Of a stretch of 10,007 nucleotides of DNA, positions 1 to 4,230 are shown piece by piece. The stretch is from the NCBI GenBank assembly GCA_964415865.1, contig CAYQBY010000042.1, positions 1-10,007 of the forward strand, read 5' to 3'. Position numbers and translations under genes: made by a program. This stretch comes from Thiopontia sp964415865. GTDB taxonomy: Bacteria > Pseudomonadota > Gammaproteobacteria > GCF-002020875. The stretch's first letter is position 1. Each line of letters begins with the position of its first letter. The notes beneath the pieces were generated by a model. It was not told where the DNA came from. It saw only the letters and a list, made by a program, of their open reading frames with translations, and did no database searches.

Positions 1-112
1 CGAAACAGCCCAGGAGATAGAGCAGCAGGTTCGAGAGAGGTTGTTGCCTGATCGTAAACCAAAACTTGAGGTGGTTGATGAGAATGCTGATGCAGAGAGT
101 GTTGCTGCATAG
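1..112 (+). CDS. recA: RecA recombinase, C-terminal end (partial)
   Basis: Frame beginning at base 2 encodes the last 36 residues of a protein, ending at TAG 110-112. The peptide starts ETAQEIEQQVRERLLP, which lines up with the C-terminal helix of RecA (E. coli has PETAKEIEKKVRELLL at the same place). It is followed by an acidic tail (VVDENADAE), as in RecA, where the acidic tail tempers DNA binding. RecA is the ATP-dependent strand-exchange protein that also triggers LexA cleavage in the SOS response. The start, the Walker motifs and the DNA-binding loops lie upstream of the window. A strong intrinsic terminator 33 bases after the stop closes the transcript. In many gammaproteobacteria recX and alaS follow recA; here a tRNA gene does. 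The identification rests on one short conserved segment, but the combination of helix and acidic tail is distinctive. Confidence 0.82.
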   Translation, partial: ETAQEIEQQVRERLLPDRKPKLEVVDENADAESVAA

Positions 113-145
113 TATCAGCTAGTCTGAAATCACTGATGTTAACAA

Positions 146-178
146 GCCGCTGAATCGGTATAATTCAGCGGCTTTTTT
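146..178 (+). terminator. Intrinsic terminator of recA
   Basis: A perfect 10-bp stem (GCCGCTGAAT 146-155 with ATTCAGCGGC 163-172), a 7-nt loop and six T (173-178). This is a textbook rho-independent terminator placed just after the recA stop and before the tRNA gene, so the tRNA probably has its own promoter. I could not identify that promoter with confidence in the 18 bases between terminator and tRNA. Confidence 0.92.
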
Positions 179-196
179 ATTAGTAGTTTGCGTTTG

Positions 197-283
197 GCCC
201 GGATGGCGAAATTGGTAGACGCAAGGGATTTAAAATCCCTCGATTGAAAGATCGTGCCGGTTCGATTCCGGCTCCGGGCACCA
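197..283 (+). tRNA. leu tRNA (UAA): tRNA-Leu (anticodon UAA)
   Basis: A complete class II tRNA of 87 nt with encoded CCA (281-283). The acceptor stem GCCCGGA (197-203) pairs with TCCGGGC (273-279), with A280 as discriminator, as expected for leucine. The anticodon stem AGGGA (224-228) / TCCCT (236-240) encloses a 7-nt loop TTTAAAA, giving anticodon TAA at 231-233. The long variable arm (about 241-255) and the T arm GCCGG-TTCGATT-CCGGC are intact. It reads UUA and, by wobble, UUG codons. The 3' end is copied again 74 bp downstream, see the repeat at 336-355; tRNA 3' ends like this one are common integrase targets. Confidence 0.97.
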
Positions 284-295
284 TATTTTGTGGTT

Positions 296-335
296 GATGG
301 CCTTTGGCCATCTCGATTCAGCTTTGCTGAAACGA
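296..335. repeat. Two adjacent TTT-loop hairpins downstream of tRNA-Leu
   Basis: Hairpin 1 is a perfect 7-bp stem GATGGCC (296-302), loop TTT, GGCCATC (306-312). Hairpin 2 follows at once: TCG-A-TTCAGC (313-322), loop TTT, GCTGAA-A-CGA (326-335), nine pairs with one A/A mismatch. Neither is followed by a T-run, so they are not convincing terminators. Their shared loop and head-to-tail packing suggest a repeat unit or a structured tRNA 3' trailer. They lie between the tRNA and the partial copy of its 3' end, so they may belong to the same scar. Confidence 0.7.
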
Positions 336-355
336 TCGATTCCGGCTCCGGGCAC
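336..355 (+). repeat. Exact 20-bp copy of the tRNA-Leu 3' end (possible att or duplication remnant)
   Basis: Bases 336-355 are identical to 262-281, which cover most of the T arm and the 3' acceptor strand of tRNA-Leu, with 74 bp between equivalent positions. The 5' half of the T stem is not restored, so the copy cannot fold as a tRNA. Weaker resemblance extends upstream: CTCGATT at 312-318 matches the start of the tRNA variable arm at 239-245. Two explanations fit: an attachment-site scar left by an integrative element, or a decayed tandem duplication of the tRNA. No integrase gene is in the window. Confidence 0.75.
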
Positions 356-402
356 TATTTGTTGTTGTTCCAGTAACCATTACTTGGTTTTTCTGCATCA
401 GC

Positions 403-431
403 TGGACATTTCTGTTATTAAGCTAGATAAT
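403..431 (+). promoter_or_regulatory. Predicted sigma-70 promoter for the ankyrin gene
   Basis: TGGACA (403-408, five of six bases of the -35 consensus) and GATAAT (426-431, five of six of the -10 consensus) are separated by the ideal 17 bp. The predicted start is near 437, giving a leader of about 50 nt before the ankyrin reading frame. This is the best-looking promoter in the window. Confidence 0.6.
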
Positions 432-436
432 TGGCA

Positions 437-452
437 GTTACCAATTGGTAAC
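437..452. promoter_or_regulatory. Perfect 16-bp palindrome at the predicted start site (candidate operator)
   Basis: GTTACCAATTGGTAAC reads identically on both strands. It begins where transcription from the 403-431 promoter should start, the classical position for a repressor operator. No regulator gene lies in the window and I do not recognise the site as belonging to a known family. As RNA it could also form a small hairpin ahead of the ribosome binding site. Confidence 0.5.
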
Positions 453-485
453 GCTACCGCGTTGCTTTACAAGGAGTTAGTTTAA

Positions 486-1139
486 ATGTGGGGTAGAGGA
501 GATATGCAAGGATCATCAATGTTTTTCAATAAGGGAGCAGTGCTGGCCCTGTTGCTATTGGCGCCACTGTCACTGCAGGCAGCTCACTCTGTCCATGACT
601 CTGTGGCACGTAATGATATTGTTCAGGTGCAGAAGATGTTGAAGAAGGGTGTCTCTATCAATAAAGCCAATAGGTATGATGAGCAACCCCTTCACCTGGC
701 TCGCACCCCAGAGATGATTGAGTTACTGATCAAGAATGGTGCTGACGTCAATATTGAAAACCACTTTGGAGACTCTCCCCTGATGCAGGCTGTACTCAAG
801 GGTGACCATGAACTGGTTGAGTTATTGATTAAACATGGAGCCAGAATTAATCATAAGAACAGGTTTGGGGACACTCCTCTGCAGGAGGCTGTCAATCGTG
901 ACTTGGTTGTTATGGCAAAGATACTTATTGATAATGGTGCAGATGTGAATGCCCAGGGTAAGCATGGGGATACGGTTCTGCATACAGCAGTTCGGCGAGG
1001 CAACCACACAATGGCTCGGGTCCTGATTCAGTCTGGTGCCGAGATTGATATCAAAAATGATGATGACCGTGTGGCCAATGACCTGGCAGTGGGGCGTAAA
1101 ATGAAAAATGAGTTGGTAAACTACAAGATCTACCGTTAG
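486..1139 (+). CDS. Exported ankyrin-repeat protein
   Basis: A 217-residue protein with a hydrophobic signal segment (about residues 17-32, ending LSLQAAH) followed by ankyrin repeats to near the C-terminus. Repeat units begin roughly at residues 35, 64, 94, 127 and 160 and carry the hallmarks G-D-T/S-P-L, LI-NGADVN and LL-K-HGA. The unit at 64-93 is a few residues short. Ankyrin stacks bind other proteins; with a Sec-type signal the likely location is the periplasm, and the partner is unknown. Three starts are possible: ATG 486 (AAGGAG 471-476, 9-nt spacer), ATG 504, and ATG 519 (AAGGA 508-512, 6-nt spacer), the last giving a more typical 20-residue signal peptide. A near-consensus promoter and palindrome lie upstream, and a hydrophobic microprotein frame follows 13 bases after the stop. 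There is no catalytic domain. Confidence 0.88.
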   Translation: MWGRGDMQGSSMFFNKGAVLALLLLAPLSLQAAHSVHDSVARNDIVQVQKMLKKGVSINKANRYDEQPLHLARTPEMIELLIKNGADVNIENHFGDSPLMQAVLKGDHELVELLIKHGARINHKNRFGDTPLQEAVNRDLVVMAKILIDNGADVNAQGKHGDTVLHTAVRRGNHTMARVLIQSGAEIDIKNDDDRVANDLAVGRKMKNELVNYKIYR

Positions 1140-1152
1140 TCGAGCAGCTATT

Positions 1153-1227
1153 ATGTGGCGAATATGGCTACTGATTGTTCTGCTGGTATTGGTGGTTATA
1201 GTTATTGCCAGAATGCGGAACAGATAG
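1153..1227 (+). CDS. Putative 24-residue single-helix membrane microprotein
   Basis: An ATG frame of 24 codons ending at TAG 1225-1227. The translation begins MWRIWLLIVLLVLVVIVI and closes with a short basic tail rich in Arg, so it would form one membrane helix with positive charges at the C-terminus. It lies between the ankyrin stop (1139) and the terminator whose A-tract starts at 1228, so it is probably on the same transcript. No good Shine-Dalgarno sequence precedes it; translation would depend on coupling or reinitiation. An alternative is that this frame adds a C-terminal anchor to the ankyrin protein after a +1 frameshift, since it stays open back to 1120, but I see no slippery site. 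It may also be chance. The strong hydrophobic bias and exact fit before the terminator favour a real gene. Confidence 0.42.
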   Translation: MWRIWLLIVLLVLVVIVIARMRNR

Positions 1228-1259
1228 AAAAAAAGGATGATCATTGATCATCCTTTTTT
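1228..1259. terminator. Bidirectional terminator between convergent genes
   Basis: GGATGATCA (1235-1243) and TGATCATCC (1245-1253) form an almost uninterrupted palindrome, read as a 7-bp stem with a 5-nt loop. It is flanked by seven A (1228-1234) and six T (1254-1259), so it gives a stem plus U-run in both directions. It serves the ankyrin transcript on the plus strand and the gene ending at 1273 on the minus strand. Confidence 0.88.
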
Positions 1260-1272
1260 ATTGTCTCTCTTG

Positions 1273-1779
1273 TTATCGCCTGTAGTACGGGTACGGTCGC
1301 ATAGGGCGCATCTGTCGCATTGGTGCTCTTCGTGACGGAGGAGCCATTCTCCTTGGGTCGTAGTATGGCGCAGGCCTCATTGGAGGACGTTGGCGATAGC
1401 TTCTATATCTGCGTGGTGGTATTGCTCTTCTGTATCCATCTCTTGCACGGTTATCCCTTAAACGTGGGCGTTCTGCTCTTACAGATGGTGGTGGAGCTAG
1501 AGGGGTAGCAGCTCTTCTTTCAGTGACAACTGGTGGTTGTGATTCTGCACCTGATTGAACTGACATTCCAAAGGTCTTTTCAGAGGCACCATAGTCTATG
1601 GTCTCTCCAGGGCCTTCATCAGGATCATCTGCCGAGTTATCTTCTAATCCCCATGCAGTAGCAAGATCATTCCCACCTCCCCATGGGCCAAGCCATTGCG
1701 CAGAAACTACTCCACTAAAGAGAACTCCGGCTGTGAACGCAACAGTGGATATCCTTATCCCGGCACGTACTATTTTCAT
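1273..1779 (-). CDS. Exported Arg/Pro/Tyr-rich low-complexity protein of unknown function
   Basis: 168 residues. Residues 1-27 are a clear signal peptide (basic MKIVRAGIR, hydrophobic core, VVSA before QW). The mature protein has three parts: a Trp/Gly stretch (QWLGPWGGG, about 28-44), an acidic linker (about 45-63), and a strongly basic tail (about 88-168) built from Arg, Pro, Tyr and Met. Near-repeats PPMRPAPYYDPRR and RPMRPYPYYRR occur in the tail. The start is set by AGGAG with a 9-nt spacer (1789-1793). No enzyme motif is visible. The Trp/Gly opening and Tyr-rich body loosely recall exported sulfur globule proteins of sulfur oxidisers, but this is a compositional impression only; a cell-wall or nucleic-acid-binding structural role is equally possible. 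It follows bax by 77 bp on the same strand without an evident terminator between them. Confidence 0.8.
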   Translation of the reverse strand: MKIVRAGIRISTVAFTAGVLFSGVVSAQWLGPWGGGNDLATAWGLEDNSADDPDEGPGETIDYGASEKTFGMSVQSGAESQPPVVTERRAATPLAPPPSVRAERPRLRDNRARDGYRRAIPPRRYRSYRQRPPMRPAPYYDPRRMAPPSRRAPMRQMRPMRPYPYYRR

Positions 1780-1856
1780 CCTATACTTCTCCTGATCACC
1801 AGAATGGTGCTTGCTGAGTTATGAATCGTGTTGAGGAGGATAGCAGAAATCGACAG

Positions 1857-2615
1857 TTAATCGTATTGTCCAAGGTTGTTTTGGCGGATGATTTTTTTGA
1901 TTAATTCCATGTACTCTGCGCCATTTTTTGCATAAAGCCCTAACCCCTTGAGAAGTGTAGTTCCAGATGGGGTGAGCAGGTTGAGCCGTTGTTGGTGTCG
2001 CAGATTGCGTAGCTCCTTAAATGCGGGGCGTGTATTGAGAATATGTATATATTTCTCTATGGCTTCCTTCAGGTTTGGGTAACTTTCAACCTCATGAGTC
2101 GCACTCTCATCACGCTGTTTGGGCACCATTCCACATCCCGGCTTTAAACACCAGACCCCAAAATAGTTATTTCCCTCACGGGCAAAACGGGATGTGCCCC
2201 AGGCGGATTCCAGAGCCCCCTGCGCAACCAGCATGGAGATGGGGACAATATCTGTACGTTTGAGCAGTGAAATCCAGCTCTCCTCGCTATCTGAATCAAA
2301 CTTGTTGAGATCTCTGATCTTTGCAAGTTCAAGCACCCAGCGCTGCTCCTTGCTGGTCAATGAGTCACCGGAACGGTAACGTAGATAGAGACTTAATAAA
2401 ACAGTTCGCTCTTTCTCTATTCTGTGAAGAACAGGACGAGCCTTTGAGACCATGTAGTTGATAAAGGCAGTTTTCCTGATTGCCCGATCCTTTATCTTGA
2501 TAAAGTCTGGGGCCCTGTTAATGGTGGATGGTGAATCCTTGGATGTCTGAACATTCTCTGTTGGTGCGGCAAAGATAGATGCAGAGAACAGCAGAGCTGC
2601 TACAGCAGCTATCAC
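1857..2615 (-). CDS. bax: Bax-family exported glucosaminidase (FlgJ/mannosyl-glycoprotein glucosaminidase fold)
   Basis: A 252-residue protein with a hydrophobic N-terminal signal (residues 1-17, unusually lacking a basic n-region) and a C-terminal glucosaminidase domain (about 120-250). The diagnostic segment is residues 131-155, AQGALESAWGTSRFA followed by EGNNYFG, with Glu136 the likely catalytic acid; the downstream YP-L-EA-EKYI-LN segment also fits Bax. Members cleave the glycan strands of peptidoglycan in the periplasm. The start must be GTG at 2613-2615: an in-frame TGA lies two codons upstream and no ATG is available. That GTG overlaps the stop of the preceding DUF302 gene by one base (TAGTG), which implies translational coupling. 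A second peptidoglycan-cleaving lipoprotein gene is divergently placed at 3250. Family assignment is firm; the physiological role of Bax is poorly known. Confidence 0.88.
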   Translation of the reverse strand: MIAAVAALLFSASIFAAPTENVQTSKDSPSTINRAPDFIKIKDRAIRKTAFINYMVSKARPVLHRIEKERTVLLSLYLRYRSGDSLTSKEQRWVLELAKIRDLNKFDSDSEESWISLLKRTDIVPISMLVAQGALESAWGTSRFAREGNNYFGVWCLKPGCGMVPKQRDESATHEVESYPNLKEAIEKYIHILNTRPAFKELRNLRHQQRLNLLTPSGTTLLKGLGLYAKNGAEYMELIKKIIRQNNLGQYD

Positions 2616-3175
2616 TACTCAGTTGCCTCACTCACAATCTGTTCAAGCATCGCCTCTACCTCTTTGAGAACATCATGAGACTTTGTCGATCCAATTTTTG
2701 ACAGTTGAAGATATGAGACATGCACCACCCCTGGCTCATCAGTCGTTGTATAGATGGCAATAGAATATGGACAGAAGATCACGTTGGCAGGGTCAGCATC
2801 AGTCATCTTGCGTGAAAGATTTGCACTACAGAACTCGATAATCTCAGAGCGGGCAAAAGTTGCAGATGCCGCTGTTGTTCGTTGCCCACTCTCACCAGCC
2901 ATGCCAATTTTTCTTTTCGCCTTGCTAACCATGGTGTGGGCAATATCCTGTACTCTGGAGACCATATCCTTGCCGGTACGTTCCAGCATTCCACCAACAT
3001 CCGAGCGGTGGGCAACTACTAGACCCTGATTGGTTATCCCCTCCTCGATGTACTCCTTGATGGTGTCAAACTCCTCTTCGACACTGTGGTGTACCCATAA
3101 GCCCCCAGCAGTTACTGGCAGGCTGATAGTTAGAGAAAAAAACAGTATTGCCAGTAGTGAGTGGATTATTTTCAT
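2615..3175 (-). CDS. Exported DUF302-domain protein
   Basis: 186 residues from the chosen start. That ATG (3173-3175) is preceded by GGAGGAG with a 6-nt spacer (3182-3188), and the protein then opens with a clean signal peptide (MKIIHSLLAILFF to VTAG, about 1-23). The frame stays open further upstream, but that would bury the signal peptide. The mature part carries the DUF302 pattern: an N-terminal strand and helix with IEEGITNQGLVVAHRSDV, then FCPYSIAIYT with GVVHVSYLQL (about 134-157), the equivalent of the family's LPC-x-V motif. It differs from compact DUF302 proteins by an insert of about 40 residues rich in Lys, Ser and Thr (about 70-110). Cys116 and Cys135 could form a disulfide. Function is unknown. 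It is the first gene of the minus-strand unit and is coupled to bax. Confidence 0.8.
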   Translation of the reverse strand: MKIIHSLLAILFFSLTISLPVTAGGLWVHHSVEEEFDTIKEYIEEGITNQGLVVAHRSDVGGMLERTGKDMVSRVQDIAHTMVSKAKRKIGMAGESGQRTTAASATFARSEIIEFCSANLSRKMTDADPANVIFCPYSIAIYTTTDEPGVVHVSYLQLSKIGSTKSHDVLKEVEAMLEQIVSEATE

Positions 3176-3201
3176 TGTTATCTCCTCCAGGTTGTCAGCC
3201 G

Positions 3202-3230
3202 AGTCTACCCTGAAAAAAGTGGTAATACAA
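3202..3230 (-). promoter_or_regulatory. Possible promoter of the DUF302-bax unit
   Basis: Read on the minus strand, TTGTAT (3225-3230) and TAGACT (3202-3207) are spaced by 17 bp in the 74-bp divergent gap. The match to consensus is only moderate (three and four of six). The predicted leader is about 20 nt and includes the strong GGAGGAG ribosome binding site. No convincing plus-strand promoter was found in the same gap. Confidence 0.3.
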
Positions 3231-3249
3231 AGTTGGTGCAAGGGTTACA

Positions 3250-3909
3250 ATGAGGTCGATGAGTCGTCTATTTAAAATCCTGATGCTACCGTTATTCGTG
3301 TTTGCCATTGCTGGATGTGAGTCGCAACGATTTGATCCTGATGATATATGTTCAATATATAAGCTGAATCCTGATTGGGGGAGTGAGTCTGCCAAGGCAG
3401 AACAGAAATGGGGGATTCCTCAGGAGGTGATCATGGCAGTTATGCGTCATGAGTCAGGTTTTAATGGAAGAGTGCGTGCGCCACGCCGCCATTACCTTGG
3501 GTTTATTCCAGGTGAGAGACTCTCCAGTGCATATGGTTATGCTCAGGCCCTCGACAAAACCTGGGAGGAGTATCAGCAGAGAAGTGGTAACAGTAGTGCA
3601 GAGCGTGATAACTTCTCAGATGCCGTGGACTTTGTGGGTTGGTACCTAAACCGTGCCCACCGTAGTCTGAAACTTCCCAGAGATGATGCCTATAACCTCT
3701 ATCTTGCGTATCATGAGGGGCATCGTGGATTCTTGAGTAGGGAGTATGAGAAGCATCCACGACTGATGCAGGTGGCCAAGTGGGTGGATGAGACCCGTAG
3801 CAACTATCGTGATCAGCTCAAAAAATGTCGCTCTGAATCGTCATCCTCAGGCGAGAAGAAACGAGAAAAACGCTTCTCTCTGAAGATAAATGACGGTCTG
3901 CCTAACTGA
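3250..3909 (+). CDS. Lytic transglycosylase (SLT domain) lipoprotein
   Basis: 219 residues. The N-terminal signal ends in a lipobox IAGC with Cys23 as lipidation site, so it is probably anchored in the outer membrane facing the periplasm. The SLT/lysozyme-like domain spans about 48-190: VMRHESGF (64-71) holds the catalytic Glu68, SSAYGYAQALDKTWEEY (92-108) the substrate-groove motif, and YLAYHEGHRGF (151-161) the third conserved block. DAVDFVGWYL (124-133) is also typical of this lipoprotein subfamily. Such enzymes cleave the MurNAc-GlcNAc bond to form anhydro-muropeptides. ATG 3250 follows AGGG with a 5-nt spacer; Met4 at 3259 is a less likely start. The C-terminal tail (about 194-219) is Ser/Lys/Arg-rich and probably disordered. 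It is divergent from DUF302-bax and overlaps the glutaredoxin gene tail-to-tail by 8 nt. Confidence 0.87.
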   Translation: MRSMSRLFKILMLPLFVFAIAGCESQRFDPDDICSIYKLNPDWGSESAKAEQKWGIPQEVIMAVMRHESGFNGRVRAPRRHYLGFIPGERLSSAYGYAQALDKTWEEYQQRSGNSSAERDNFSDAVDFVGWYLNRAHRSLKLPRDDAYNLYLAYHEGHRGFLSREYEKHPRLMQVAKWVDETRSNYRDQLKKCRSESSSSGEKKREKRFSLKINDGLPN

Positions 3910-4156
3910 TCCCGTCCAGTTCACCATCCATATGAGCCTCGGTTAGCTCATCCAGTCCACCGATATGATCATCACCAAGAAAAATTTGTGGAACTGTGCG
4001 AGCGTTATTGGTCCTTTTCAGCATCTCTTTCAACCCCTTCTGTGATTGATCAACCCTTACCTCTATATAGGATATCCCCCACTTTGTGAGTAACTGTTTG
4101 GACTTGTCGCAGCGTGGGCAGGTGCCGGTGCTATAGATTTTTATTTTTCTGGCCAT
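3902..4156 (-). CDS. grxC: Glutaredoxin 3-like dithiol glutaredoxin
   Basis: 84 residues, almost the same length as E. coli Grx3 (83). The active site is C13-P-R-C16 near the end of the first strand (KIKIYSTGTCPRC), followed by the cis-proline motif TVPQIF (54-59) and the glutathione-binding HIGGLDEL (64-71). It reduces protein disulfides and glutathione mixed disulfides in the cytoplasm with glutathione as donor. The usual GrxC motif is CPYC; Arg in place of Tyr is a modest departure that may shift redox potential or substrate range. The chosen ATG gives the canonical domain; the frame remains open upstream, but the extension lacks glutaredoxin-like sequence and would run into pepN. The ribosome binding site is weak (GGGA). 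A predicted promoter lies at 4190-4218 and pepN is divergent. Confidence 0.9.
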   Translation of the reverse strand: MARKIKIYSTGTCPRCDKSKQLLTKWGISYIEVRVDQSQKGLKEMLKRTNNARTVPQIFLGDDHIGGLDELTEAHMDGELDGIS

Positions 4157-4189
4157 ATTGATGAGTTCCCATTTTTTAGTGAATGCGGG

Positions 4190-4218
4190 ATGATAGGCCG
4201 ATTTCGTAAACTCGTAAA
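4190..4218 (-). promoter_or_regulatory. Predicted glutaredoxin promoter with tandem 8-mer at its -35
   Basis: On the minus strand, TTTACG (4213-4218) and TATCAT (4190-4195, five of six to the -10 consensus) are spaced by 17 bp, with a leader of about 27 nt. The -35 lies within a perfect tandem TCGTAAAC repeat (4204-4219, plus-strand reading), which also sits just before the pepN ribosome binding site. Confidence 0.4.
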
Positions 4219-4230
4219 CAGGAAAACGGT

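Noticed and set aside
296..335. tRNA terminator
   Set aside because: Both hairpins lack a following T-run, so intrinsic termination is not supported.
288..485. 65-codon plus-strand frame starting at TTG after the tRNA
   Set aside because: It runs through the hairpins, the tRNA 3' copy, the promoter and the palindrome, has no ribosome binding site, and its translation shows no protein-like pattern.
822..1244. 140-codon minus-strand frame
   Set aside because: It is antisense to the ankyrin repeats and crosses the bidirectional terminator; its Ile/Thr/His-rich composition is typical of a shadow frame.
1797..1809. Small CACCA/TGGTG hairpin upstream of the 1273-1779 gene
   Set aside because: Only five base pairs with a three-base loop; too weak to call a regulatory element.
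3176..3241. N-terminal extension of the exported DUF302 protein to an upstream ATG
   Set aside because: The GGAGGAG site and signal peptide both point to the ATG at 3173-3175; the longer form would bury the signal peptide.
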